Below the pieces are notes generated by a model. It had not been told where the DNA came from and did not search any database. It saw only the letters and a program-made list of their open reading frames with translations. From an uncultured Bacteroidia bacterium (GTDB lineage Bacteria > Bacteroidota > Bacteroidia > Bacteroidales > UBA932): a stretch of 64,000 nucleotides of DNA. Positions 17,838 to 27,492 of the stretch are shown in pieces. How positions within the stretch are numbered: position 1 is the stretch's first letter; each line of letters starts with the position of its first letter. The stretch spans positions 1 to 64,000 of the forward strand of contig CADAJF010000006.1 in NCBI GenBank assembly GCA_902788175.1, in the 5' to 3' direction. The position numbers were made by a program, and so were the translations under genes.

Positions 17838-18689
17838 CTAGAAGCTGTAACCCACGCCAAAGGCAAGGGTATTGCCAAGGGTTTCGGAGGCGGTAAGGTA
17901 AGCTGCATTCAGCGAGATGCCGGCATAGCGGACACCAAGTCCCAGGGAAAGGTGGGAGGGTATCGGGGCAGAACCGAAACGATATCCTGCGCGGACGAAA
18001 ACCAGGTCCTTGAATCCGTATTCCAGGCTTCCCGCTCCCATGAAGTTTCCGGAAAAACTATAGTCGGCTTCTACGGCTGCCGTGAGTCCGGCAATAGTGT
18101 AGGAAAGGCCGGCGCGGGCCATCGAGGGCAGCGTCCCTGCCCCGATTCCCGCCATCAGTCCATCCTTGCGGAACACAGCCGTTATATCCACGCCGAAAGC
18201 ACGGGGGGAATTATCCGGCGCCAGCGAAGAGCTGGCATACCGTCCGCTAAGACCGACGGACAGGTTGGGGAGAATACAGTACGACGCACTGACTCCCAGC
18301 ATCATGTCCCGGGGGATGAATTCCTCTGTAACCACACCGTTTTCATTGGTGAGCAAAACGGCTTTTCTATCCTTCAACTGCTTGCCGAACAAGCCGATGG
18401 AAAGCTTCGGCGCAATCCTGTAGGCGGCATGCACCCCCAGCATGCGGTTGTCTGCGCTTGAGGGTGCCCAATTACCATAGGACAATCCCGATTCCAGACG
18501 ATACCCGGACATAGCCATGGCGGCGGCATTGAACTCTGCCGCGGAGGCGCCGCAAGGGCGGCCGATGCTTGTTCCTGCCAAAGAAGCCGGGACTGCATCC
18601 GTGGCGATGCAGGCTACAGGTAGCTGCTGCCCCGAAGCAAAAAGCGGAAACAGTCCGGACAGGATGCAAACAAGGAGGCTTTTCTTCAT
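17838..18689 (-). CDS. PorV/PorQ-like outer-membrane beta-barrel (left arm)
   Basis: The ATG at 18689 gives 283 residues with a clear signal peptide (MKKSLLVCILSGLFPLFASG); an upstream GTG at 18701 overlaps the protease stop and is an alternative. The mature protein has many amphipathic strands and ends 'TLAFGVGYSF', a typical barrel C-terminus. Its layout ('AGTSIGRPCGASAAEFNAAAMA', 'RAGLSYTIAGLTAAVEADYSF', 'VFVRAGYRFG') resembles PorV/PorQ-family barrels. In T9SS, PorV delivers cargo to the sortase PorU and PorQ contributes to surface handling. It directly follows a T9SS-sorted subtilase, an arrangement repeated at 41648-45153, so I infer a dedicated cargo partner. It is a paralogue of the protein at 44290. 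Confidence 0.75.
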   Translation of the reverse strand: MKKSLLVCILSGLFPLFASGQQLPVACIATDAVPASLAGTSIGRPCGASAAEFNAAAMAMSGYRLESGLSYGNWAPSSADNRMLGVHAAYRIAPKLSIGLFGKQLKDRKAVLLTNENGVVTEEFIPRDMMLGVSASYCILPNLSVGLSGRYASSSLAPDNSPRAFGVDITAVFRKDGLMAGIGAGTLPSMARAGLSYTIAGLTAAVEADYSFSGNFMGAGSLEYGFKDLVFVRAGYRFGSAPIPSHLSLGLGVRYAGISLNAAYLTASETLGNTLAFGVGYSF

Positions 18690-18697
18690 GGCTTTCT

Positions 18698-21292
18698 TCA
18701 CTTTTTGATGACAGTATAGACCACCCCGTTTACTTTGAGGTAGTAGGATCCGGCTGTATAGTCCCGCATATCAATTGCATAGGGTGCGAAGGGGCCCATG
18801 GCAGCGCTGCTTTCCCGGAACAGGACGGCGCCTGACTTGTTGGAAAGGACAAGGCTGGCGTTCTGGCCGCTTCCGGTGCGAAGATACAGCGTGCTTTCTA
18901 CTGGATTAGGATAAATCTCCACCTCGCGGGATCCGTCCCTCACAAGTATCAGGAAGGTAAGAAGGGCCTTATTCTTTCTGGCATCCATGGCGGTGATCTC
19001 AAGGGAAGAATTTCCATAGGAAGAGCCTTTCAGATGAAGTCGGTCCCCTTCTATGGTGCAGGCTGCCACAGTCTGCGTCCCCAGGTTGCGGGCCGAGTAA
19101 GTGAGCGGCTCTGCATCCTCGTCTGAGAAATAGCCGGAAAGATCCAGTGTCAGCGATTCACCGATTCCCTGAATCACCTGATTGTCCATTTCTTTGACCG
19201 CTACAGGCGCGTGGTTTTTCAGGATTTGGCACCCGATGGGCGTGTCCACGGAGTCGTGTGAGTCGCTCACGCGCAAAAGCAGCTGATAGCTTTTTCCATC
19301 CTCCAAAGAGAGCGCATCGAAGCTCACGGTAACGATGCCGTCGGCAAAAGTATGGGAAATGCCTGCCGTGGCTCCTTCCAGCGAGCAGGTAAGGGGATGA
19401 CCGTCAGGGTCGGAGACCTTGAAACGGAGTGCTCCGGACTGGAAAGCCTTCAGCGTAATGGACGTTCCGTCCAGCGCTTCCACTACGGGCGGCTTGTTGT
19501 CCAGGGTGTTGATGACAATTTCCGGGCTTGGCGCCGAAACCTTGTCCAGCATGCTGCGGGACAGAATCCGGATGTGATAGTCCTTGTTAAGTTCAAGGTT
19601 TGAGAGCGTGACCGCCATGCTTTCTCCGGCGGCATGTTTCCCGCCGGGAACGGAAATCTTCCGGACATCGTTTCCAGCCACATCATTCAGCGGAGAAAGG
19701 CTGTAATAGACGTCGTAGCTATAGGGAATATCGGCCCTGGAAGCGCCCGGAACTATCCATTCCAGGTCTATGTAGTTGGAGCGGGACTTTCCGCTTAAGG
19801 ACTGAACGGAAGCCGGAGCGTCCAGCGTGACGCCGAGGCAGGCCGATGCATCTACCAGCCCCGACCCTAACTGACCGGCATAGCTGGTGTTGTACTCTTC
19901 TATAACGGGGTTTGTGGTCTCTGTCAGGAGACGGATGAGCTGTTCACGCGTGAAACCCGGACCGCCGAAATACGAAACGGCCAGGGCGGCTACGCCCGTG
20001 ACATGGGGGCAAGCCATTGAAGTTCCCTGCATGTTGCCGTAATTGCCCCCCGTTATGGTGGAATAAACCTGATGACCTTGCTGGACGTCTCCTCCCGGCG
20101 CTGCGATATCTACCCATTCACCATAGGAAGAGTAATAGGCTTTGTGGTAATTCGCTCCTATGGAAGCTACGGCCACCACATTGTCATCCATGGCGGGATA
20201 CTCTTTGTTGTCGCGGTTCTCGTTCCCGGCGGCAAAAAAGGCTACTCCGCCGGCCATGGGCCCCCTCTGCTTCCCTTTGTCATCAAGGCCGGCATAACGG
20301 TTAAAGTAGTCGATGGCTTCTTTCAGGAACAACGGAGTGGAAGTGGCCTCCGGAATGGACCAGCTGCAGTTGATGAGGACGGCGCCGTTGTCAGCCGCAT
20401 AGACGAATCCCTGCTGCAGGTAGGCGCCCTTGGTGTCGTCGCCTCCACTGGTGCAGACGGACATGAGCCTGACGCCTGAATCCGGTGTCCCGTTTCCGCC
20501 TGCTATGCCCGCACCCCCTGATTCATTGTTGTTGCAGGCCGCAATGGTACCTGCTATATGGGTGCCGTGGTTGTCGGGGTGTATGGCTCCCCCCACAGTC
20601 TCTGAATAGAAACAGTAGCCGTAGATATCGTCTACATATCCGTTTTTGTCATCATCGACGCCGGGAGCCCCTTCGGCCTCTGCTCTGTTCATCCACATGT
20701 TGCCTTCAAGATCGGGATGATTGTACTGGATGCCGCCGTCATGCACTGCCACAATGACATCCGGCTTTCCCGTTTCAAGGAGCCAGGCATCCAGCAGACG
20801 GATGTCTGACCCGGCAATCGTCCCCTGGATGGAGCCGTCGTTGTGATAATGCCATTGCCGGCTCAAGCCGGGGTCGTTGAAAGGGAAGACGGTGCTTTGG
20901 TGGAATTTGACAGGAAGGTCGTATTCCAGGATATCGACATCCTGAAGCTCAGACACTTGCATCCCTGCTTTGGTGAGGGGAACGCTCTCGTCGAACGTCA
21001 CCACATACCACAGGTGAAGGCCCGCCTCCCTGTGCCTTGCCTCATAGATACCGGCATCGGGGTACATCCTCCTGAAATGGCCTATATGGGCATAAGCGTC
21101 CAGGGATTCCTTATCCTGTTCCTTTTTGAATTTGACAAATACGCGACCGGGAAGCGCCCCCGGGGATGGCTCGGGCAACGTGCCGGTCTCAATACCGGCA
21201 TCACCGGAACCCTCCGGTTCCGAAACGTTACGGGCACATCCTGACAGGGCCAAAAACGTGGCGGCAAGGCAAAAGAAACGGAAAAAGTACAT
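18698..21292 (-). CDS. S8 subtilase with T9SS sorting domain (left arm)
   Basis: This 864-residue secreted serine protease has a complete subtilisin triad: Asp185 (VAVHDGG), His242 (NHGTHIAG) and Ser425 (GTSMACPH). A propeptide-like region of about 130 residues precedes it, including 'GRVFVKFKKEQDKESL'. After the protease come a fibronectin-III-like part, two cadherin/Ig-like segments ('VSDPDGHPLTC', 'GYFSDEDAEPLTYSA') and a C-terminal type A T9SS sorting domain ('VEIYPNPVESTLYLR', 'GSYYLKVNGVVYTVIKK'). The N-terminus reads as a lipoprotein signal (LSGC, Cys19), odd for T9SS cargo. It lies 73 bases after the SusCD-lipoprotein genes on the same strand and just before its PorV-like partner. Confidence 0.9.
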   Translation of the reverse strand: MYFFRFFCLAATFLALSGCARNVSEPEGSGDAGIETGTLPEPSPGALPGRVFVKFKKEQDKESLDAYAHIGHFRRMYPDAGIYEARHREAGLHLWYVVTFDESVPLTKAGMQVSELQDVDILEYDLPVKFHQSTVFPFNDPGLSRQWHYHNDGSIQGTIAGSDIRLLDAWLLETGKPDVIVAVHDGGIQYNHPDLEGNMWMNRAEAEGAPGVDDDKNGYVDDIYGYCFYSETVGGAIHPDNHGTHIAGTIAACNNNESGGAGIAGGNGTPDSGVRLMSVCTSGGDDTKGAYLQQGFVYAADNGAVLINCSWSIPEATSTPLFLKEAIDYFNRYAGLDDKGKQRGPMAGGVAFFAAGNENRDNKEYPAMDDNVVAVASIGANYHKAYYSSYGEWVDIAAPGGDVQQGHQVYSTITGGNYGNMQGTSMACPHVTGVAALAVSYFGGPGFTREQLIRLLTETTNPVIEEYNTSYAGQLGSGLVDASACLGVTLDAPASVQSLSGKSRSNYIDLEWIVPGASRADIPYSYDVYYSLSPLNDVAGNDVRKISVPGGKHAAGESMAVTLSNLELNKDYHIRILSRSMLDKVSAPSPEIVINTLDNKPPVVEALDGTSITLKAFQSGALRFKVSDPDGHPLTCSLEGATAGISHTFADGIVTVSFDALSLEDGKSYQLLLRVSDSHDSVDTPIGCQILKNHAPVAVKEMDNQVIQGIGESLTLDLSGYFSDEDAEPLTYSARNLGTQTVAACTIEGDRLHLKGSSYGNSSLEITAMDARKNKALLTFLILVRDGSREVEIYPNPVESTLYLRTGSGQNASLVLSNKSGAVLFRESSAAMGPFAPYAIDMRDYTAGSYYLKVNGVVYTVIKK

Positions 21293-21365
21293 ACTCTGCA
21301 GAGAAATAGGTACAGTGGGCCGGATAAAACCGACCCACCATACACTTTAAACAATCAGGTGCGCA

Positions 21366-22238
21366 TCATTTGCGGGTATATTTGACACCACCCTCGTAGG
21401 CGTCGTCGATGTCTCCGTTAGTCTTTAAGGTAGCGAAAGCTTTCTCGCGGAAAAGGACATCGTCAGACTCGGCCTTGAACACCAACGGAGCATAAGTGGT
21501 TGCCGTCTTCAGGTGATCCGTATCAAAGCCGGCGAAACTGTATAAGCCACCCTTATAATGCTTGAATTGGGATTTCACGGCGACTGTAACCGTCCTTGCA
21601 TCATTGTCAATAGTGGCTGCGACAGTGAAAAACTCCGGATACTTGAAATCTGCTTGGTTGGCCTGATAATAAGGGTCAAGGCCATAGATCCAGCAGGTAT
21701 GCTCGGGATCGGAGGTATCGGAATAAATGCTGATGACATTATTCTCGTACTTGTCACCGTATGCGTCGGAGACGAAAGCGGAGGCGGCATAATCCCCCGG
21801 CAGCTTTGCCCAGAAGGGGATGTCGGGGACATCCACCACCACAACGTCCGAGTAGGACGATCCGGCAAGGGTAGCGGCCACTGCCTTCAGGTAGTAAGTC
21901 TTGTTGGCCGATACCTGCGCCTTCATGACCACTGTTCCGTCCTTGGGATTCTTCACGGGGGTGAATTTCGTGGTGGCGAACTTGTCATCGGTGCAGGAGA
22001 GAATACCCACGGAAAGGGAATCCAGGTTGGGATCCAGCCCGCTGATGGTGACGGTAGCCTCCGCGATACCCTTTACGGCATCACATACGATGTTAGGGGA
22101 GATGCTAAGGGTGGGAAGGCCTCCCTTGAAGGGGGTGAAGCCCTTCTCGACGTCGGCCTTGCTAGGGACATCCTTGTTACAGGAAGCCATGACAAGGGCA
22201 ATTGCGGCAATAGAAAGAACCTTAAAGATATTTTTCAT
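21366..22238 (-). CDS. SusCD-associated surface lipoprotein, unknown (left arm)
   Basis: The 290-residue protein has a lipobox MASC (Cys20). An Ig-like beta domain follows ('LPTLSISPNIVCDAVKGIAEATVTISGL'), then a second domain beginning 'IPFWAKLPGDYAASAFVSDAYG'. The latter wording ('W..L.G.Y...') is common in lipoproteins encoded third in SusCD operons, where they probably act as surface binding or accessory proteins. It starts 20 bases after susD and is clearly in that operon. Family not recognised; ligand unknown. The position matches the third genes at 32475 and 40030, although the three sequences differ. Confidence 0.65.
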   Translation of the reverse strand: MKNIFKVLSIAAIALVMASCNKDVPSKADVEKGFTPFKGGLPTLSISPNIVCDAVKGIAEATVTISGLDPNLDSLSVGILSCTDDKFATTKFTPVKNPKDGTVVMKAQVSANKTYYLKAVAATLAGSSYSDVVVVDVPDIPFWAKLPGDYAASAFVSDAYGDKYENNVISIYSDTSDPEHTCWIYGLDPYYQANQADFKYPEFFTVAATIDNDARTVTVAVKSQFKHYKGGLYSFAGFDTDHLKTATTYAPLVFKAESDDVLFREKAFATLKTNGDIDDAYEGGVKYTRK

Positions 22239-22258
22239 AATCCTTTTCGTTTATTCAT

Positions 22259-23788
22259 TTATTCCTCAGTTCCGGTAATCCACTCATTCTGCTCTTCTTC
22301 GGTGATGAACATATTGTTCTGCATTTCCTGGCGTGGAATCTGGTAATTCCAGCTCTTTCCGTGGGCAGGGAAGGCAAACTGGGCATTGGTAGAATGGTTG
22401 GAACCTTCATATTTACGGTTGACTCCCTTGGCGTTACGGCGCAGGTCATAGTACTCGAAGCCTTCGCCCCAGAGCTCTACGCGACGCTGGAAAAGAACGT
22501 CCTCTACAGTAACATTGGCAGCCTTCCAGGCGGGGTCGCGCTTGGCCATGAGCGTGGCAAGGACAGACGTTGCCTGGCCGTCGGACAGGCGGGCGTGGGC
22601 CTCGGCCTCGATCAGGACCATTTCGGCGTTACGCATGAACAGATAATCCTGGAGATAGCCGGAAATCTCACCGAATTTACGGGATGCGTAGGGCAGCTTT
22701 CCGCCGGCATACTTGGCGGTAGCGTCTCCTGCGGGCGTGTTGAACAGGGACTTGCGGTAGTCCGTGTCAGGAATGGCATCGTACAGGGAACGGTCAATGG
22801 TACGTACGCTCTGGCCGATACCGCCATAGCCATAGGAATCATTGCCCATGTGGGAGAAGAACGAAGCATAGGTGGTCTGGGTTTCTGACGTGTGGTTGAA
22901 GCCCCACAGAACCTCCTTGTCTTCAATTTCCATGAAACCGCTGCGGAGACGGGCCTCGTCCATCAGGTCGTAGCCGTTCTGGGCGGCCTTGGCGGCGGCG
23001 GCAGCCTTGGCCCACTGCTGCGTGAGCAGGAAATAACGGGCCGCAATGCCCTGGGCCACCTCATAGTTCACTTCGTTCTTGGTTTCACGCTTGTAACCCT
23101 GGAGCAGGCCGAGGGCGGCCTCGATGTCCTTCTCAATCTGGTCACACACAATCTGGAGCGTATTACGTCCGCTGACAGCGTCTATCTCTTCCTGGGAATG
23201 ACCGTCACGCGTGGCATATACCAGCGGAACGCCGGGGGCGTCTTTGCGGAAAGTCGGGTTGGGATAGCTGCCTTCCACGGGATCCTGGAAAAGTTGGATC
23301 AGATAGGTATAGCTCATGGCGCGAAGGGCATATGCCTGGCCAAGATAACCACGCAGGGTTGCGTCGGAGGGATCAGAGTCGGCGGGGAAGAAGTCAATGA
23401 CCTCGTTGCACTTCTTGATGAGGGTGTAATAGAAGTTCCAAAACTGATAGGGGCGATAGTAGTCGTACTTCCCGTAGTCGTGGTTGATGTCGTAGGTTCC
23501 CCAGTTCCAGGAGCCGGCAATGGCGATATCCTGTCCCAGAAGGTCGCCGATCATGCCGATGGACATATGGCCGAAATCGTCATGATTGGTGCGGCCGCCC
23601 GTGGCAAACTGAACCATCCAGGCATAGAAACCATTCACATACGAAGAGAGGAATGAGGGATCCTGCTCTACCAACTGGGCGGCCTCTGTGCCCGTCAGGC
23701 TGGAAGAGTTGGTAACTGATTCAAATTCCTTGGTGCAGGAAGCAAAGGCCAGAAGCGCGGCGGAGAAGATAGCAATATATTTCTTCAT
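22259..23788 (-). CDS. RagB/SusD family nutrient-binding lipoprotein (left arm)
   Basis: The 509-residue lipoprotein (lipobox FASC, Cys18) has the SusD architecture. The N-terminal helical part contains 'YGKYDYYRPYQFWNFYYTLIKKCNEVI' and the TPR-like 'GYLGQAYALRAMSYTYLIQLFQDP'. The C-terminal signature is 'RNAEMVLIEAEAHARLSDG ... RRVELWGEGFEYYDLRR'. SusD proteins form the surface lid over the SusC barrel and capture oligosaccharides or, in RagB, oligopeptides. It lies 20 bases downstream of its susC. The nearby co-directional subtilase makes a peptide-binding role attractive, but this is inference. Confidence 0.95.
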   Translation of the reverse strand: MKKYIAIFSAALLAFASCTKEFESVTNSSSLTGTEAAQLVEQDPSFLSSYVNGFYAWMVQFATGGRTNHDDFGHMSIGMIGDLLGQDIAIAGSWNWGTYDINHDYGKYDYYRPYQFWNFYYTLIKKCNEVIDFFPADSDPSDATLRGYLGQAYALRAMSYTYLIQLFQDPVEGSYPNPTFRKDAPGVPLVYATRDGHSQEEIDAVSGRNTLQIVCDQIEKDIEAALGLLQGYKRETKNEVNYEVAQGIAARYFLLTQQWAKAAAAAKAAQNGYDLMDEARLRSGFMEIEDKEVLWGFNHTSETQTTYASFFSHMGNDSYGYGGIGQSVRTIDRSLYDAIPDTDYRKSLFNTPAGDATAKYAGGKLPYASRKFGEISGYLQDYLFMRNAEMVLIEAEAHARLSDGQATSVLATLMAKRDPAWKAANVTVEDVLFQRRVELWGEGFEYYDLRRNAKGVNRKYEGSNHSTNAQFAFPAHGKSWNYQIPRQEMQNNMFITEEEQNEWITGTEE

Positions 23789-23808
23789 AACTTAGTTTCT
23801 CCTTTTAG

Positions 23809-26800
23809 TTAAAAAGTAACGGTAACGCCTGCAGACACGGTGCGGAGGGCGGAATAAGTGTTCCCGTTTCCGCCGGAGAAGGACTTGCGGACGTCCATTC
23901 CCTTGCGGCGGGACAGATACCAGAGGTTGTCACCGGTCACGAAAATACGGACACCTTCGATGGAAATCCTTTCGGTGAGGCTCTTCGGAAGGGTATAGCC
24001 GATGGTTGCATTACGCAGGCTGATATAGTCGGAGCGGATGAGGAAGCGCGTGGAGGTTTCATTGGCGCTCTGGTCGTTCAGCTGGACACGCGGGACATCG
24101 GTACCCGTATTCTGGGAGGTCCAGCGGTAGAAGATGTCCTTGTGCCAGTTGCTACCGCCCTTACCGGCTTGCATCAGGCCCTGGTACACGGAGTCAAGGG
24201 TATAGCCGCCAATCTGATAGGCGAAGTTGGCGCTGAGGTCGAACCCTTTGAAGCGGAGGCTGGTGCTGAAGCCGCCATAGAGGTCCGGGATAGGCGTTTT
24301 TCCGGTTTTGACATAGGTGGCTTCAGATGTGGTGGGAACCGTTCCTTTAAGTTCGCCGGTGGACAGGCCGGTTTTTTCGTCTTTCTCGTACTGGTTGTAC
24401 AGGGCGTGTCCGTTCTTGGGATCTACGCCGGCGTACTCATAGAGGTAGTAGTTGTACAAAGGTGCGCCCACCTCTCTCCAGTTGCTGCCAACCTGTTTTC
24501 CCCATTCGGGATAGTCGGAAGGAAGATGGGTAATCTTGTTCTTGTAATGGGTTCCGTTCAGGCCCACCGTCCAGATGAGGTCGCGGGTCTTGACAACGTC
24601 TGCGCTGATCTCGAATTCGACGCCGGTATTCATCATGTCCATGTCGTTGACCAGCTGGGAGGCAGGTGCGCCCTGGGAAACCGGCAGGGGACGGGAATAA
24701 ATCATGTCCTTGGTCTCCTTGACGAAGTACTCTACATTCAGGTTCAGGCGGTTGAACAGGCGGCTCTCGATACCGATATTGAAGTTGTTGGACTTCTCCC
24801 AGGTAACTTCAGGGGCGGCACGGAAAGTCTGCGTGAGGGAGGCATTTCCGTCCACGCGGTCAATACGGTAGAGGTTTTCATATACCCGGGAATAGTTGAT
24901 GTTGTCGTTACCCTGGGTACCATAGCTGGCCTTCACCTTGAGGGCGTTCACCCAAGTGGCTGCGTCGCGCATGAAGTTCTCATTGGCAACGTTCCAGGCG
25001 GCGGAAAGAGCCCAGAAATTACCCCAGCGATTAGCTGCAGCGAAACGGGAGGAACCGTCGCGGCGCAGGGATGCGGTGAAGAAGTAACGGTTGGCATAGT
25101 TGTATTCCACGCGGCTGAAGAAGCCCTGAAGGAAATAGCTGGAGGTAGAGGATGTAAGATCCTGGTAGTCAATTGCATTGGCGAAGTCGGGGACGGACTT
25201 GTTCACAAAATCCGTCATGTGGCCGTAAAGCTCATAGCTTTCGTCGCTCTTGGTCTCGTGGCCCAGAAGGAGGTTGATGGAGTGATCTCCAAAAGTGGGA
25301 CTCCAGGTGAGCAGCTGGTTGGCGTTCAGGGCGGTATAACGGCTCATGGTGTGATAGGCGCGGCCGTTATAGGCCTTGGCATCGCCGCCGAACGGGGAGT
25401 AGTAGATGATCTCTTTGGTGTTGAACACGTCGTAGGCAAGATTCGCGGAGAACACCAGGTCCTTCATCAGGTTCACGTTCAAATAGCCTCTGGAGGAGAT
25501 ATTGTCGCGGACGTTGCTGTTGATGGAATCCATCATCTGGCCGTAAGGGTTGGAGGTGCCGGCATAGGCACGGCCCGTGTCGCCCCAGTCGTACAGGATG
25601 TGGCCATTCTGGTCCTTTTGCTGCACTCCGTCATTGTCGTACAGGAAGATGGGGTAGATGGGGGCGATCTGCTGGCCGAACATGAACAGGTTGGAGTAGT
25701 TGCTGCCTTCGCTGTTCACATAACGCTGCTGCTTGGTGTTGGAGTAGGCAATGTTCAAGCCGGTTGTGATGTACTTTCCAATGTGGTGATCCACCTTGGT
25801 ACGGAAAGAAATACGGTTAAAGCCCGACATGGGAACATAACCTTCATCGCTCAGATAAGAGAGGGAAAGGTAGCCCTGCGTGCGGTCCGAACCGCCCGAA
25901 GCGGACAGGTTGTATTCCTGGCGCATGCCGTTGCGGAAAACGTCCTTGTTCCAGTTGTCGTTCCACTTGCGGGTGGTGGCGTTGGCATTCAGTTTTCCCG
26001 TTGCAGGGTTGATAATCTCATTGTCGGCGATATTCTTATAAATATTATAGGGGCCGAGCACGGTCATCAGCTCGTTGGATGCATAGAGATTGGACTGGGC
26101 CAGATCCAGAACGCCGGTATAGTAAGCGGAGTTGCGGATAGCTTCCCAAATCATCTCGTAGTACTCGCCGGGGTCGGACATGACGTCATAGGCAGGGATG
26201 GCGCGGGAATTCACGCCGATTTTTCCTTCAAAAGTGACGTTCACCTTGCCGGACTGGCCACGCTTGGTGGTAATCATGATAACGCCGTTGGAACCGCGGG
26301 CACCGTACATGGAGTTGGCGGCGGCATCCTTGAGGACCGTAATGGACTCGATATCCTGGGAAGGAATGGAGTTCATGCTGCCCTCGTAAGGAACACCGTC
26401 CACCACGATGAGCGGACTGGTGGAAGCGTCAACGGAACCGAAACCGCGGATCTGGATGCTGGCTCCGGAGCCGGGAGTACCGGAAGAGCTGACGGTCTGC
26501 AGACCGGCCACTTCACCTTCCAGGGACTTGGCAATATTGGAAGTCTGCATCTTCTTGAGTTTCTCGCCGCTGAGCTGGGTGGCCGATCCGGTGAAGGATG
26601 ATTTCTTCTGGACGCCATAGGCCACGACGATGGTCTCGTCTATCATCTGGTGGTCATCCACAAGAATGATGGCAAGGTTTGCACGCCCTTCCACCGGAAC
26701 CAGCAGGTTCTGATAGCCCAGGCAATTGATTTCAAGGACACCGTTTGAAGGAACGTTCAGGGTGAAGGCTCCGTTCAGGTCAGTCATGGCATATACCGTG

Positions 26801-26955
26801 GTGCTACCCTGTAGGATTACATTGGCTCCCACGATTGCTTCTCCCGCTTCATCCCTTACCGTACCGTTGACAGTGACGTTCTGTGCGGCGGCGGTCAGGG
26901 AGAGCGCCAGCATTACCATCGCTGTGAAAAAAAGTTTGATTTTTCTCATAAGCAT
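23809..26955 (-). CDS. SusC/RagA family TonB-linked outer-membrane transporter (left arm)
   Basis: The 1048-residue receptor has a signal peptide ending 'LSLTAAAQ'. A carboxypeptidase-like domain follows ('VTVNGTVRDEAGEAIVGANVILQG'), then the TonB-box region 'ETIVVAYGVQKKSSFTGS' and the plug with the SusC hallmark 'SIQIRGFGSVDASTSPLIVVDGVPYEG' and 'VLKDAAANSMYGARGSNGVIMITTKRG'. The barrel ends in Phe. It imports ligand captured by the adjacent SusD. Starts at 26955 and 26949 are both possible (MLMRK). Its 5' leader is nearly identical, in inverted orientation, to that of the susC at 35472, and its first bases match the susC at 27520. Confidence 0.95.
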   Translation of the reverse strand: MLMRKIKLFFTAMVMLALSLTAAAQNVTVNGTVRDEAGEAIVGANVILQGSTTVYAMTDLNGAFTLNVPSNGVLEINCLGYQNLLVPVEGRANLAIILVDDHQMIDETIVVAYGVQKKSSFTGSATQLSGEKLKKMQTSNIAKSLEGEVAGLQTVSSSGTPGSGASIQIRGFGSVDASTSPLIVVDGVPYEGSMNSIPSQDIESITVLKDAAANSMYGARGSNGVIMITTKRGQSGKVNVTFEGKIGVNSRAIPAYDVMSDPGEYYEMIWEAIRNSAYYTGVLDLAQSNLYASNELMTVLGPYNIYKNIADNEIINPATGKLNANATTRKWNDNWNKDVFRNGMRQEYNLSASGGSDRTQGYLSLSYLSDEGYVPMSGFNRISFRTKVDHHIGKYITTGLNIAYSNTKQQRYVNSEGSNYSNLFMFGQQIAPIYPIFLYDNDGVQQKDQNGHILYDWGDTGRAYAGTSNPYGQMMDSINSNVRDNISSRGYLNVNLMKDLVFSANLAYDVFNTKEIIYYSPFGGDAKAYNGRAYHTMSRYTALNANQLLTWSPTFGDHSINLLLGHETKSDESYELYGHMTDFVNKSVPDFANAIDYQDLTSSTSSYFLQGFFSRVEYNYANRYFFTASLRRDGSSRFAAANRWGNFWALSAAWNVANENFMRDAATWVNALKVKASYGTQGNDNINYSRVYENLYRIDRVDGNASLTQTFRAAPEVTWEKSNNFNIGIESRLFNRLNLNVEYFVKETKDMIYSRPLPVSQGAPASQLVNDMDMMNTGVEFEISADVVKTRDLIWTVGLNGTHYKNKITHLPSDYPEWGKQVGSNWREVGAPLYNYYLYEYAGVDPKNGHALYNQYEKDEKTGLSTGELKGTVPTTSEATYVKTGKTPIPDLYGGFSTSLRFKGFDLSANFAYQIGGYTLDSVYQGLMQAGKGGSNWHKDIFYRWTSQNTGTDVPRVQLNDQSANETSTRFLIRSDYISLRNATIGYTLPKSLTERISIEGVRIFVTGDNLWYLSRRKGMDVRKSFSGGNGNTYSALRTVSAGVTVTF

Positions 26956-26982
26956 TAGAACAGGTTAAACATAAATATTGAT
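26935..26982 (-). repeat. 48-bp inverted repeat shared by the starts of the first two susC genes (copy 1)
   Basis: The - strand here matches 27493-27540 on the + strand with one mismatch. It spans the end of the leader (ATCAATATTTATG, GTTCTAATG) and the first codons (ATGAGAAAAATCAAA). Confidence 0.85.
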
Positions 26983-27045
26983 ACAAAAAAACTAGTTTCA
27001 AAAAATCCTAACGGCGAAATCTGCCCCACCAATAAACGTCCGTTT
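26964..27045 (-). repeat. 82-bp susC leader repeat, copy A, with candidate promoter
   Basis: Read on the - strand, this is identical to 35382-35462 except for one extra T in a T-run. It begins with the 12-bp site AAACGGACGTTT and ends GTTTAAC, 9 bases before the start codon. It contains a TTTG (complement of 26999-27002) and, 21 bases on, a weak -7-like TATTTATG (complement of 26970-26977). The two copies lie in opposite orientation, 8.3 kb apart. Confidence 0.9.
27034..27045 (-). other. Candidate Mpi-type invertase crossover site, copy A
   Basis: On the - strand AAACG-GA-CGTTT: two 5-bp arms that are inverted repeats around an asymmetric dinucleotide, as serine invertases need. It resembles the ARACGTTCGT core recalled for Bacteroides fragilis Mpi sites. 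The leader homology with copy B begins exactly here. Confidence 0.55.
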
Positions 27046-27492
27046 AAAAGAGCGTTTTTTTGTGCGGCGCCTTCCGAAAAAAGGGAGATTTCATGCCTTT
27101 TTAAAAAGGTTTTCCGGCAGTAAGCGAAAGAAAAAACGTTCCCAAATATTTGGAAAAATGGATTAGTTTTTTAATCTTTGCGATTGCGAATGATTTTAAC
27201 GCTCGTTTATTAGTGAGTTACGACGCGTTATTTACGGTCGGAAAGCCGTGGAAAACGGGCCCAAAAAAGCGAGAGCGACGCGCGCGTACGCACGTACTTT
27301 TTAAAAAATTTGATTAGGACAAATTTTCCCATGACAAGAATGTCAACAAAAGGAATAACAGTAACTTATATAAATTTTTTATTTTTAATTCGGCGGCAGA
27401 TTATGCTTTTTTTTCATAAATAATGATTATCTTGCCCCGCAATTTGCTTAAAACGAGCATTTACATGTGCGCCACTTGAAGAAGATTACTTC

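Noticed and set aside
27131..27145. AAACGTTCCC as another invertase site
   Set aside because: The second half-site is missing (CCC instead of CGT).
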